Source: Streptomyces sp. PsTaAH-137
GTDB lineage: Bacteria > Actinomycetota > Actinomycetes > Streptomycetales > Streptomycetaceae
Assembly: GCF_003259365.1 (NCBI RefSeq)
Contig: NZ_QLLY01000004.1
Location: 310,001-374,000 of the forward strand
Length of the DNA stretch: 64,000 nucleotides
Direction: 5' to 3'
The position numbers and the translations under genes are program-made. Every line of letters starts with the position of its first letter. The first letter of the stretch is position 1. Below, one piece after another: positions 8,778-16,924 of this stretch. The notes beneath the pieces are model-generated. The model made no database searches. It saw nothing but the letters and a program-made list of their open reading frames with translations, and was not told the DNA's origin.

Positions 8778-9593
8778 ATGGCCGCCCCCTCGCCCCCGTA
8801 CGGCACCGTCCCCCCGACCCCCGGCGCCGAGCCCCTCCCCGAACTCGACGTGCCGCCGCCCGGCCGGCAGCACCGGCTGACGGTGCTGCTGCGGCTGCTG
8901 CTCCTGGTGCCGCACGCGATCGTGCTCGCGGTGCTGTCCTTCCTCACGTTCTTCGTGGTGGTCGTCGCCTGGTTCGCGACGCTGGTGCTCGGCCGGGTGC
9001 CGGACCCGCTGTGGCGGTGGCTCGCCGGGTACGTCGCGTACGAGACGCGGTTCGACGCGTCGGCGATGCTGCTGACGGACCGCTACCCGCCCTTCCAGGT
9101 GCTCGGGGAGCCCGCCGGGTACCCGGTGCGGGTCCTGCTGCGGGCGACGCCCCTGAACCGGCTCGCGGTGTTCTTCCGGCTGATCCTCGTCATCCCCGCG
9201 GCGATCGTGACGTCCCTGGCGGTGGCCGGGTGGTGGGCCGTCGCCCTCGTGACGTGGCTGATCGTGCTGATCCTCGGGCGGATGCCGCAGCCGCTGTTCG
9301 AGGCGACGGCGGCCGTCCTGCGCTACCGGATGCGGGTGTCCGCGTACCTGCTGCTGCTCACGTCCGCCTACCCGAAGCGGCTGTTCGGCGACCAGTCGTC
9401 GGCGGACGCGGCCATCGGCGTCGTGCGCGGGCCGTCGGCGACCCGCCCGCTGATGATGAGCACGGCCGGGCAGGTCCTCGTCGGACTGTTCCTCGTACTG
9501 GGTCTGGTGAGCGGCGGCAGCAGCGCGGCGACGGGCGACCACGACTCCGGCTCCGGCTCCGGTTACGACTCCGCGCCGGTGGGCGCCCGGTAG
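8778..9593 (+). CDS. DUF4389 membrane protein
   Basis: The 271-residue protein has a Pro-rich cytoplasmic N-terminus and long hydrophobic stretches (LRLLLLVPHAIVLAVLSFLT; LAVFFRLILVIPAAIVTSLA), with the duplicated FATLVLGRVPDPLW / LIVLILGRMPQPLF pattern typical of DUF4389. A further C-terminal helix is followed by a Gly/Ser-rich tail. Function is unknown; the family is membrane-embedded and common in actinobacteria. No clear Shine-Dalgarno precedes the ATG at 8778. A CAGAGT hexamer ends six bases upstream, so the mRNA may be leaderless. Its last 31 bp overlap the tail of the convergent ATPase pseudogene. Confidence 0.82.
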   Translation: MAAPSPPYGTVPPTPGAEPLPELDVPPPGRQHRLTVLLRLLLLVPHAIVLAVLSFLTFFVVVVAWFATLVLGRVPDPLWRWLAGYVAYETRFDASAMLLTDRYPPFQVLGEPAGYPVRVLLRATPLNRLAVFFRLILVIPAAIVTSLAVAGWWAVALVTWLIVLILGRMPQPLFEATAAVLRYRMRVSAYLLLLTSAYPKRLFGDQSSADAAIGVVRGPSATRPLMMSTAGQVLVGLFLVLGLVSGGSSAATGDHDSGSGSGYDSAPVGAR

Positions 9594-10552
9594 CGGTGGG
9601 CGAGGACGACCGACCACCACTCGTCCGACCGCTCCAACTCGGCCTGAGCGACGGCTAGTTGAGCGGGTGGGAAGTGGTAGCGGGCCGTGTCCGGGTCCCG
9701 GATCAGGACGTGCGGGGCGATGCGGTCCAGGACGACCGGCACCTCGGAGGCGGGGAGCCGGCCGCCGCCGCACACCTCGGCCGCCGCCGCCCGCCCGAAG
9801 CCGTCCCCGAAGACGGCGAGCCTGCGCCACAGCAGCCGTTCGACGCGCGAGCAGCGGGCGTACTAGCGGGCCGCGGCCGCCCGCTGCTCCGGCCCGACCT
9901 CGTCCGCGCAGGCCGCCGTCCCGGCGCGGGCCGCTTCGAGGAGCGGGCCCGGCACCCCGCCGAACCTCCGGCACAGCCGGGCCGCGCCCCCGGGGTCCCG
10001 GTCCACGGCCGCGTCGCCGAGCACGGCCCGCAGGAGTTGCAGCGCCTCGGACGGCCGGCCGTCGCCGGGGGCCGCGCGTACGGCCAGCGGACGCAGCACC
10101 ATGACGCTCTCGCCGCGCAGATGGCACGGCCGCTCCGCGACGACCAGCACCGTCAGCTCCGGCAGGTCAAGCAGCAGCGAGGCGACGAGGGCGGTGGCCG
10201 CGCCGCCGAGATGGTCGATGTCGTCGAGCACGAGGAGCGGGCGGCGCGCCCCGGCGAACCGGTGCCGCAGCCGCGCCCCGACCCCGGGCAGCATCTCCGG
10301 CTCGTAGCAGGCGGCCGACTCCCACACCACCTCGCGGCGCACCTGACCTGCGGCTTCTCTGGCCAGCCGGGTGCGGCCCACACCGGGCAGGCCCGTCAGG
10401 CAGACCAGGCGGGCGGTCGCGAGCCGGACCAGCAGGGCCGCCAGATCCCGGCCCCGGCCCACCAGTTGGGAGGCGTCCGGCGCGTCGTCGGTGTGGTGCG
10501 GTGTCGTCGTCACGCGTTCCCCGGTTCCGGCCACAAAGGCCCGTTCGGTCAC
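9563..10552 (-). pseudogene. NB-ARC/LuxR-type regulatory ATPase, interrupted by an in-frame TAG
   Basis: One reading frame runs from the GTG at 10552 to TAA at 9563 but is broken by TAG at 9863-9865. Upstream are 229 codons with a P-loop (LTGLPGVGRTRLA), a Walker B (LLVLDDIDHLG) and a winged-helix-like segment (ARLCRRFGGVPGPLLEA). Downstream, in the same frame, comes YARCSRVERLLWRRLAVF, the expected continuation in STAND ATPases of AfsR/LuxR regulators, where the motif usually reads WSYxRCSPxERLLWRRLAVF. The stop replaces the Ser of that motif and could be a single TCG-to-TAG change. No effector domain remains. A truncated N-terminal ATPase might still be made; a sequencing error is the other possibility. 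Confidence 0.75.
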
Positions 10553-10564
10553 CCGGGGACCCGC

Positions 10565-10590
10565 ATGCCCTATTTAATGCATATGCCTGG
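10565..10590. promoter_or_regulatory. AT-rich operator/promoter-like segment upstream of Lrp gene
   Basis: An unusually AT-rich island (CCTATTTAATGCATATGCC) lies between the divergent ATPase pseudogene and the Lrp-type regulator. It contains the palindrome ATGCAT and repeated ATGCC half-sites. AsnC/Lrp proteins favour such flexible AT-rich sites near their own promoters. The assignment is inferred from composition and position. Confidence 0.4.
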
Positions 10591-10655
10591 GGATCATGTT
10601 CGTACGGTGTGCGGCGTCGGCCCGGGCCGACCGGGAGAACCACCGAGGAGGGGCA

Positions 10656-11708
10656 GTGCGCACACGGGAATCCGCCGTCTCGGAGGCCGATCTCGCCCTG
10701 ATCCACGCACTGCAGCTCGCCCCGCGCGCCACCTGGGCCCAGCTCGCCGGGACACTCGGCTTCGCCGCCGACACCCTGGCCCGGCGCTGGGCCCGGCTCA
10801 CCGAGCGCGGCCACGCCTGGTCGGGGGTGCTGCCGGGCGCGCTGACGGCGGGCAGCCCCGCGGTGACCGCCGCCTGGATCAGGGTCGAGTGCGCGGCGGG
10901 CACCGTGCCGGCCACCGCCGCCGCCCTCACCGAGGACCCCGGCACCCTCACCGTGCAGCACGTCACGGGCGTCGCCGACCTCGTCGCGTACGTCGCCGCG
11001 CCCGACCCGGCCGCCCTGGACGCCTATGTGGTGGACCGGTTGCACCGGCTGCCCGGCGTACGCGCCACCCGCACCCATGTCGTCACCGCCCTCTACACCC
11101 CGGCGGCGCCCACCCGGCTGGACCAGCTCACGCCCCGTCAACTGCGCGCGGTGCGGGACCTCGACGGGCGCCCGGGACGCACCGCCCGCGCCGCACCCCT
11201 CGGCACGCCCGGCCCGGTCGACCAGCGCCTGCTGCTCGCGCTCGCCGAGGACGCCCGTACCGGCGTCGCCACCCTCGCCCAGCGGATCGGCACCAGCGAG
11301 TCGACCGCGCGGCGCCGCCTCGCCCGGCTGGCGGCGACCGACGCCGTGCTGTTCAGAACCGAAGTGGCGCCGCGCCACTCCGGCCGCCCGGTCTGGGCCC
11401 TGATCTGCGCCGACGTACCCCCGGACCAGCTCGTCCCGGTCGCCGCGTCGGTGGCCAGGCTGCGCGGCACCCGTACCGTCACCGCCGTGACCGGGCCGCA
11501 CAACCTCTTCGTCTGCGCCTGGCTGAGCCGCGTCGAGGACCTGCCCGGCTACACCGAGAAGCTGGCCCGCACCGCGCCGGGACTGCGCATCGCCGACACC
11601 AAGGTCTCGCTGCGCGCGCACAAGCTGGGCGCCCACGTCCTCGACGCCGAAGGACACCGCGAACGCGTCGTCCCGCCGGACATCTGGGGCATCTCCTGTG
11701 GCGCCTGA
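10656..11708 (+). CDS. Double-domain Lrp/AsnC-family transcriptional regulator
   Basis: The 350-residue protein carries two AsnC-type modules. The first helix-turn-helix is near residues 10-50 (ATWAQLAGTLGFAADTLARRW) with a partial effector region (HVTGVADLVAYVAAPD). The second is near 190-240 (GVATLAQRIGTSESTARRRL) followed by an AsnC ligand-binding domain (TAVTGPHNLFVCAWLSR). Such double-length Lrp proteins are common in Streptomyces. The GTG at 10656 is preceded by GAGGAGGGG, a strong ribosome site; an upstream start at 10596 would lack one. It probably senses an amino acid and may act on its own promoter. It heads a block that includes ParA/ParB-like genes, but nothing shows a functional link to them. 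Confidence 0.87.
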   Translation: MRTRESAVSEADLALIHALQLAPRATWAQLAGTLGFAADTLARRWARLTERGHAWSGVLPGALTAGSPAVTAAWIRVECAAGTVPATAAALTEDPGTLTVQHVTGVADLVAYVAAPDPAALDAYVVDRLHRLPGVRATRTHVVTALYTPAAPTRLDQLTPRQLRAVRDLDGRPGRTARAAPLGTPGPVDQRLLLALAEDARTGVATLAQRIGTSESTARRRLARLAATDAVLFRTEVAPRHSGRPVWALICADVPPDQLVPVAASVARLRGTRTVTAVTGPHNLFVCAWLSRVEDLPGYTEKLARTAPGLRIADTKVSLRAHKLGAHVLDAEGHRERVVPPDIWGISCGA

Positions 11709-11784
11709 CGGCGTGTACACCCCGGCTGTCAGCGGCCGCGCTGCCACAGTGACCACGAATACACCCCCTTGGCCCACTTCATCG

Positions 11785-11798
11785 GTTACGCCGGTAAC
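11785..11798. promoter_or_regulatory. Interrupted dyad GTTAC-N4-GTAAC upstream of parA-like gene
   Basis: The inverted repeat GTTACGCCGGTAAC ends 20 bp before the parA-like GTG. It could be an autoregulatory or centromere-like site for the adjacent ParA/ParB pair. Only one copy was noticed, so the call is tentative. Confidence 0.35.
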
Positions 11799-11818
11799 GC
11801 ACCGATCCGGGAGCTTTC

Positions 11819-12592
11819 GTGGCACACGTACACGTGATCCTCAACCAGAAGGGCGGCGTCGGTAAGTCCACGCTCGCCGTGAACCTCGCCGCCGTGACGG
11901 CCGACGTCCTCGGAGGCCCGCTCGGCGGCGGCGACGAACAGCCGCCCGTCGTCGCCGTCTCCATCGACCCGCAGGGCTCCGCCGTGTGGTGGTCCGAGCG
12001 CGTCGGCGACGGCCTCCCCTTCGACTTCGTCCAGGCCCACGACGACCTGGCCGGCCTTGCGGCGCTCTCCCGCATCCCGTCCGCCCAGCACGTCTTCGTC
12101 GACACCCCGGGCTGGCTCGACCTCGCCGAGGGCGAGGGCGCCGACCCGCTCGGCAAGGGCGCGGCGGCCGACGCGCTGCGCGCGGTGCTGTCCAACGCCA
12201 CCGACGTCATCGTCCCCATCGAGCCCGAGCCGCTCGGCTTCCAGCCCACCCAGCGCACGGTCGAGAAGGTCGTGAAGCCGCGCGGGCTGCCGTTCCGCGT
12301 CGTCATCAACAACTGGGACCCGCGCGACGGCAAGGCCGACCTGGAGCAGACCCGCGCCTTCGTCGAGGGCCAGGGCTGGCCGCTCGCCCGCACCGTCGTC
12401 CGCCACTACAAGCTGCACACGCGGGCCAGCGCGGACGGGCTCGTCGTCACCCAGTACGGCGCCAACAAGGTCGCCCTCCAGGCCCGCGAGGACTTCTTCC
12501 GCCTCGCCCTGGAAGTCGGCCTCGCCGCCATCCCGAAGCCCGCCCGGCGCAAGAAGACGTCCCGTACGACGAAGAAGAAGGCGGCCGTCTGA
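11819..12592 (+). CDS. ParA-family ATPase of a plasmid-type partition pair
   Basis: The 257-residue protein has a ParA/MinD deviant Walker A motif (KGGVGKST, residues 11-18), a Walker A' segment (AVSIDPQGSAVWWSER) and a Walker B segment (HVFVDTPGW). It ends in a very basic Lys/Arg-rich tail (ARRKKTSRTTKKKAAV) that may bind DNA non-specifically. The WW variation after the A' segment resembles plasmid and mobile-element ParA proteins more than the chromosomal Soj type; that is my reading, not a tree. The GTG start at 11819 follows CGGGAGC. The TGA overlaps the ATG of the parB-like gene by one base, so the two are translationally coupled. Roles could include DNA partition or positioning. Confidence 0.85.
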   Translation: MAHVHVILNQKGGVGKSTLAVNLAAVTADVLGGPLGGGDEQPPVVAVSIDPQGSAVWWSERVGDGLPFDFVQAHDDLAGLAALSRIPSAQHVFVDTPGWLDLAEGEGADPLGKGAAADALRAVLSNATDVIVPIEPEPLGFQPTQRTVEKVVKPRGLPFRVVINNWDPRDGKADLEQTRAFVEGQGWPLARTVVRHYKLHTRASADGLVVTQYGANKVALQAREDFFRLALEVGLAAIPKPARRKKTSRTTKKKAAV

Positions 12593-13416
12593 TGGGGCGC
12601 AGGACCGATCTGTCGTCCCTGCTTGCGGCGGCCAAGGACGGCGAACCGGCCATGGCGACGGCGGTGCGGAAGCGGCCGGACACCAAGCCGCTGACCGTCT
12701 CCGTCGGCGAGCTCGCCGAGAACCCCGACAACCCGCGCCACGAGCTGCGTGACCTCGAAGGACTCGCCGAGACGGTCCGCGAGCGCGGGGTCCTCCAGGC
12801 CCTGGGCGTCGTCCCGGCCGCCGTCTTCCTCGCCGCCCACCCGCACCACAAGGAGGCCGTGGGACCGGCCCCGTACGTCGTGCTGCACGGGCACCGCCGG
12901 CTCGCCGCCGCCAGGCTCGCGGGCCTGGACGAGGTGCCCGTCCTGGTCCGCGACGACGCCACCCGCTCCGACGAGGACGCGCTCATCGAGAACGTCCAGC
13001 GCGACGACCTCACCGAGCTGGAGCAGGCCCAGGCGATCCAGGGCCTGATCACCGCGTACGGCTACTCGCAGCGGCAGGTCGCCGCCCGCATCGGCAAGAC
13101 CCAGGGGTTCATCTCGCAGCGCCTCTCCCTGATGAAGCTGCGCGAGGACCTTCAGGAGGCGCTGGCCGACGGGCGGGTGTCGGTCGAGGACGCCCGGCGC
13201 ATCGCCCGGCTCCCCCGCGACGAGCAGGCGCTGCCCGGACCGGTCACCGGGGCGACCGTCCCCGCCGCCCGCACCGAGAAGCGCGAGCGCCGGAGGAACG
13301 ATTACGGCGTAATCGAGCTGGACAGCCGCTCGACGCCCGACGAGATCGTGGAGGCCCTGCGCCGCCACCTCGCCCCGGCCGCCCTCGACCGCGTGGTGGA
13401 ACTGCTGCGCCGGTAG
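12592..13416 (+). CDS. ParB-family DNA-binding partition protein
   Basis: The 274-residue protein has a ParB/sulfiredoxin-type N-terminal domain (about 33-130, including the box GHRRLAAARLAG and ENVQRDDLTELEQAQAI) and a KorB-like helix-turn-helix (YGYSQRQVAARIGKTQGFIS, about 160-180). The C-terminus is short, with a possible dimerisation segment (EIVEALRRHLAP). It is coupled to the ParA gene. Canonical chromosomal parAB lies beside gidB/rnpA/rpmH, which are absent here, so this is probably a second, orphan pair. It may share or differ in specificity from the parS site at 33657; the sequence alone does not decide. Confidence 0.85.
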   Translation: MGRRTDLSSLLAAAKDGEPAMATAVRKRPDTKPLTVSVGELAENPDNPRHELRDLEGLAETVRERGVLQALGVVPAAVFLAAHPHHKEAVGPAPYVVLHGHRRLAAARLAGLDEVPVLVRDDATRSDEDALIENVQRDDLTELEQAQAIQGLITAYGYSQRQVAARIGKTQGFISQRLSLMKLREDLQEALADGRVSVEDARRIARLPRDEQALPGPVTGATVPAARTEKRERRRNDYGVIELDSRSTPDEIVEALRRHLAPAALDRVVELLRR

Positions 13417-13443
13417 CCGACGGGAGTCCCTTACCGTTGGCCC

Positions 13444-14838
13444 GTGCTCGAAGTGCCGTCCCCGTCCGTGACCCACGCGCCCCCACCCGCCGAGGCCGTC
13501 GCCCCGCTGATGCGCGGCCTCGACGTGCTGCGGCGCCTCACGGACGCGGACGGCACCCTCGCCCTCGCCGAACTGGCGCGGGCCACCGGACTCGCCCGCT
13601 CCACGGTCGACCGGATCTGCGCGACCCTCGCCCACCTCGGGTATCTCCGCCTCGACGGGCGTGACGCCTCCCTCGCCCCGCCGCTGATGGCCGTCGCCAA
13701 CGCCTTCCTCGACGCGCTGCGGGTGCCCGAGCTGCTCGGCCCGCTCGCCGACCGGCTCGCCGACGAGCTCGACGAGTCCGTCTCCCTCGCCGTGCCGGAC
13801 GGCGACGACATCCGCTTCGTCCACCAGGTGCTGCGCCGCCGTGCCCTGTCGATCAGCTTCCGGGTGGGGGATCTGCTGCCCGGGGAGGGTTCGGCGCCGG
13901 GGATCGTGTTCCGGCGGGGCGTCGACCTGGCCGTGGACGATCAGCTCGTCGAGCGGGGGCTGATCGCGGTGGCGGTGCCCGTCCGGGGGGCTTCCGGGGA
14001 TGTCGTGTGTGCCGTGAGCGTGGTCAGCCACACCAGTCGGCACTCGGCTGATTCCCTGCCGGGAGCCGTGCGGGGGGCTCTGGTCTCCTGTGTGCGGGGC
14101 ATGGAAGGGGTGCTGCGGGATGCCGCCGCTGTCACGGGGCTCCGCCCCGGGCCCCGCTCCTCAAACGCCGGAGGGGCTGGTTTTGACAGTGCTCCTGTTC
14201 AGGCGCTGGCGCGTGGGCTCTCCGTGCTGACCGCCTTCAGTGCGGAGCATCCCGCGTTGTCGCTGTCCCGGGTCGCCGAGGGCACCGGGCTCTCCCGCGC
14301 CACCGCCCGCCGCGCCCTCCTCACCTACGAGCACCTGGGATACGTGCACCAGGACGACCGCCTCTACCGGCTCACCCCGCGCGTGCTCGGCCTGGGCTGT
14401 GCGCCGCTGTCGCGGACGACGCTGCCGCGGATCGCCGGGCCGCACCTCGCCGCGCTGTCGGACGCGCTCGGCGAATCCGTGGGGCTCTCGGTGGCGGACG
14501 GGGAGTGGGTGCGCAGCACCGCGCGGGTCGCGCCGCGCCGGGTGATGAGCGTCGACATCGGCGTCGGCAGCCGACTGCCCGCCGGAGCGACCGCGGCCGG
14601 TCAGGTGCTGGCGACCGAGGCCGGGGAAGCGGTCGCCGACGGGCCCGAGGACGGGCTGTGGTCGGTGGCCGTGCCGGTGCGCGGGCGGGACGGGGACGTC
14701 GTCTCCGCGCTCGACGTCACCGCCCACCGGGGCCGCGGCGAGCGGGACGCCTGGGCGCAGGCGCTGCGTGCGACGGCCGCCCGGATCGAGGCGGACCTGG
14801 CGGTCACCTCACGGTTCGTGACCGTCCCCCGCCACTGA
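13444..14838 (+). CDS. Tandem IclR-IclR fusion regulator
   Basis: The 464-residue protein is two head-to-tail IclR-like units. Unit 1 has its winged helix at about 23-80 (LALAELARATGLARSTVDRI) and a shortened effector domain to about 225. Unit 2 has its helix near 255-305 (LSLSRVAEGTGLSRATARRA) and a second shortened effector domain to the end. Each effector domain lacks much of the usual middle (compare VAVPVRGASGDVV and VAVPVRGRDGDVV, reached early). The linker (about 230-250) is encoded by an intergenic-type repeat at 14136-14186. The GTG at 13444 has no clear Shine-Dalgarno, but TACCGT ends six bases before it, which fits a leaderless message. Ligand and targets are unknown. Confidence 0.82.
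   Translation: MLEVPSPSVTHAPPPAEAVAPLMRGLDVLRRLTDADGTLALAELARATGLARSTVDRICATLAHLGYLRLDGRDASLAPPLMAVANAFLDALRVPELLGPLADRLADELDESVSLAVPDGDDIRFVHQVLRRRALSISFRVGDLLPGEGSAPGIVFRRGVDLAVDDQLVERGLIAVAVPVRGASGDVVCAVSVVSHTSRHSADSLPGAVRGALVSCVRGMEGVLRDAAAVTGLRPGPRSSNAGGAGFDSAPVQALARGLSVLTAFSAEHPALSLSRVAEGTGLSRATARRALLTYEHLGYVHQDDRLYRLTPRVLGLGCAPLSRTTLPRIAGPHLAALSDALGESVGLSVADGEWVRSTARVAPRRVMSVDIGVGSRLPAGATAAGQVLATEAGEAVADGPEDGLWSVAVPVRGRDGDVVSALDVTAHRGRGERDAWAQALRATAARIEADLAVTSRFVTVPRH
14136..14186. repeat. Intergenic-type GC hairpin repeat inside the IclR fusion linker
   Basis: GGGGCTCCGCCCCGGGCCCC, then CTCCTCAAACGCCGGAGGGG, resembles the small hairpin-forming element I recall scattered between Streptomyces genes. 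Here it is in frame and encodes a Gly/Pro/Arg/Ser-rich linker joining two IclR units. Copy number elsewhere was not checked. Confidence 0.55.
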
Positions 14839-14918
14839 CGTCACGAGACGCGGGTCTCAGGAGCGTACGGACCTTCGGCCCTACCCGCGCCGATTAAGTC
14901 CCCGGACCCTTTACTCGT

Positions 14919-16214
14919 ATGCCTTTCTCCGGCTCCAGCAGCTTCACCTCGCCCACCCGTGCGGCCCGGACGACCGTCCGCCCCACGGGTGGCTGGCGTG
15001 CCGCGGTGCTGGTCACGCTGGTCGTGGTGGTCACCATCGTCTCGCTGGACCTGGCCACCCCCGCCGACTTCCGCACCCGCGCGCTGCTCGGCCTGGTGCC
15101 CATCGTGGTGGCGGCGCTGACCTCCGTCATGGTGACCGCGACCGTCACCGGCGTGCTGGTCACGCTCTACATCGTGCTCCAGGCCCTCTCCCCGATCCCG
15201 TCCGGCGGCTGGGCCGTGCTCGGCCCGCTGCTCATCGGCATCGGCGGCCTCCTGGGGGTGCTGATCGCCCGCCGCCGCGAGGAGCAGTACGCCCGGGTGC
15301 AGGCCGTCATCGACATCGCCGAGGCGACCCAGCGGGCCGTGATGCGCGCCCTGCCCGACCACGTCGGCGATCTGCACATCGCCGACTTCTACCAGCCGGC
15401 CGCCCGCGCGGCCCGGGTCGGCGGCGACTGGTACGACTTCCAGCCCTCCCCGCACGGTGTGCGCGCCGTCCTCGGCGACGTCAGCGGCAAGGGACTTCCG
15501 GCCGTGTCCGCGTCGGCGTCGCTGCTCGGCGCGTTCCGCGAGGCCGGGTACCACGAGGCCGATGTGCGCGAGGTGGCCCGCCGCCTGGAGATCGCCATGC
15601 AGCGGTACAGCGCGTGGGCCCGGGTGATGGGCGAGGAGGAGCTGCCGGACGCGTTCTCCACGGCGCTGCTGCTGCACTTCCCGCCCGGCGTCGACGCCGT
15701 GGACATCGTGAACTTCGGGCACGAGCCGCCGCTGGTCGTCGGCGCCGACGGCAGCGTGCACACCCCCGACGTGCCGTCCGGCGTGCCGCTCGGCATGGGG
15801 GCGCTCGGCACGGAGCTGCCCGAGCCGGTGCGGCTGCCGTTCCGGCCCGGGGACACCCTCGTGCTCTTCACCGACGGCGTCACCGAGTGCCGGGACGACG
15901 ACGGCGTCTTCTACCCCGTACGGGACCGGATGCCGGGCCTCGCCGAGCGGCTGCCCGCGGACGCGCCGCCCGCCGAACTGCTCCGCCGCATCGTCTTCGA
16001 CCTGCACGGACACCGGCACGGGACGCCCAGCGACGACACCGCGATCACCGTCATCCGGCGCACGGAAGGACGCGTGAAGCCGTACGCGACGCCCTCGGAC
16101 GCGGCCCTGTACGAGCCCGCCGGTCCCTCCGGTGACGCGTCTCAGTACGCGACCGACATGCGCGAGCGCGCGTGTCCGTCCCGCTCGACCTCGTCGACGA
16201 AGGCGATCGCGTAG
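14919..16214 (+). CDS. Membrane-bound PP2C/SpoIIE-type Ser phosphatase
   Basis: The 431-residue protein begins with a short Ser/Thr-rich leader and three or four membrane helices (about residues 27-115), ending at IARRREEQYARVQ. The SpoIIE phosphatase domain spans about 130-380, with the metal-binding signature GGDWYDFQPSPHGVRAVLGD and VSGKGLPAV, then FTDGVTECRDDDG and TPSDDTAITV. Such proteins dephosphorylate anti-anti-sigma factors. The last ~25 codons overlap the convergent NAD(P)-binding gene by 73 bp and look non-conserved. The ATG at 14919 lacks a clear Shine-Dalgarno. No sigma or antagonist gene is adjacent. Confidence 0.88.
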   Translation: MPFSGSSSFTSPTRAARTTVRPTGGWRAAVLVTLVVVVTIVSLDLATPADFRTRALLGLVPIVVAALTSVMVTATVTGVLVTLYIVLQALSPIPSGGWAVLGPLLIGIGGLLGVLIARRREEQYARVQAVIDIAEATQRAVMRALPDHVGDLHIADFYQPAARAARVGGDWYDFQPSPHGVRAVLGDVSGKGLPAVSASASLLGAFREAGYHEADVREVARRLEIAMQRYSAWARVMGEEELPDAFSTALLLHFPPGVDAVDIVNFGHEPPLVVGADGSVHTPDVPSGVPLGMGALGTELPEPVRLPFRPGDTLVLFTDGVTECRDDDGVFYPVRDRMPGLAERLPADAPPAELLRRIVFDLHGHRHGTPSDDTAITVIRRTEGRVKPYATPSDAALYEPAGPSGDASQYATDMRERACPSRSTSSTKAIA

Positions 16215-16783
16215 TCCTCGGCGCTGATCCGGCTGTTGCCGTCGGCGTCGAGCATCAGCCGGTCGCCGCCGATCCGGAACTCCTCCGTACGCTCCCCGGG
16301 CGCGATCTCCGCCGCCGGGGAGATGTACGTCCAGTCCAGGTCCTCGACCGTGCGCAGGAACGCCAGGACGTCCCGGTGGGCCAGCGCCTCGCCGAGATAG
16401 GCGTCGGGGAAGCCCGGCTGGTCCGCCAGGGCCTCGCCCGGGGCCACCTCCAGGCTGCCCGCGCCGCCGACCACGACGAGCCGTCCCACGCCCGCCCTGC
16501 GCGCCCCGGCGACCAGCGTCTCGTTCACGCGGAGGAACGGCGCCCTCGGGTCGCTGCCGTCGCGCGGCGGCGCCACCGCGGACGCCACCACGTCGTGCCC
16601 GGCGATCACGTCCGCCGTGCGCTCCAGGTCGGTCAGATCCGCCGCGGTGGCCGTCACGCCCGCCACGGGGGAGTCGCCGGAGCGGCTGATGGCCGTGACC
16701 CGGTGGCCGCGCTCCACGGCCTCGGCGGCGATGCGGCTGCCGACCATGCCGGTGGCTCCGAACAGCACGATGTTGAGGGACAT
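16142..16783 (-). CDS. NAD(P)-binding Rossmann-fold protein, atypical short-chain reductase (YwnB-like)
   Basis: The 213-residue protein opens with the nucleotide-binding motif IVLFGATGMVGSRIA, typical of NAD(P)H-binding (NmrA-like/atypical SDR) proteins. It continues with VVVGGAGSLEVAPG and YISPAAEIAPGERTEEFRIG, conserved in the YwnB/HSCARG-like subgroup. No full SDR catalytic Tyr-x-x-x-Lys is evident, so it may be a redox sensor or minor reductase. The ATG at 16783 places the nucleotide motif at the usual distance; a longer reading to 16837 adds an odd Cys/His leader. It is convergent with, and overlaps, the SpoIIE gene. Confidence 0.82.
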   Translation of the reverse strand: MSLNIVLFGATGMVGSRIAAEAVERGHRVTAISRSGDSPVAGVTATAADLTDLERTADVIAGHDVVASAVAPPRDGSDPRAPFLRVNETLVAGARRAGVGRLVVVGGAGSLEVAPGEALADQPGFPDAYLGEALAHRDVLAFLRTVEDLDWTYISPAAEIAPGERTEEFRIGGDRLMLDADGNSRISAEDYAIAFVDEVERDGHARSRMSVAY

Positions 16784-16867
16784 GATCACAGCGAAGCACG
16801 ACGTCCGGTGCCGCGCATGTTGCGGAACGTAGGCCATCAGAGGTCAATGGAGAGCGGGGGAACCCGT

Positions 16868-16897
16868 CGGATCTGCCTCGGTTCCGCCGCAGATCCG
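16868..16897. promoter_or_regulatory. Nine-bp inverted repeat upstream of small membrane protein
   Basis: CGGATCTGC and GCAGATCCG form a perfect 9-bp inverted repeat separated by 12 bp, ending 27 bp before the ATG at 16925. It could be an operator or a 5' leader hairpin. Nothing identifies its ligand. Confidence 0.4.
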
Positions 16898-16924
16898 CTT
16901 CGCATCCGCGGAAAGGAGCCCCTC

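Noticed and set aside
9863..9865. Possible pyrrolysine or other recoding at the in-frame TAG
   Set aside because: No recoding element or Pyl machinery is visible and TAG is used as a normal stop elsewhere in the window; a nonsense mutation is simpler.
14140..14176. Terminator hairpin between two IclR genes
   Set aside because: The frame is open through it from the GTG at 13444 to 14838, so I treat it as a coding linker derived from a repeat.
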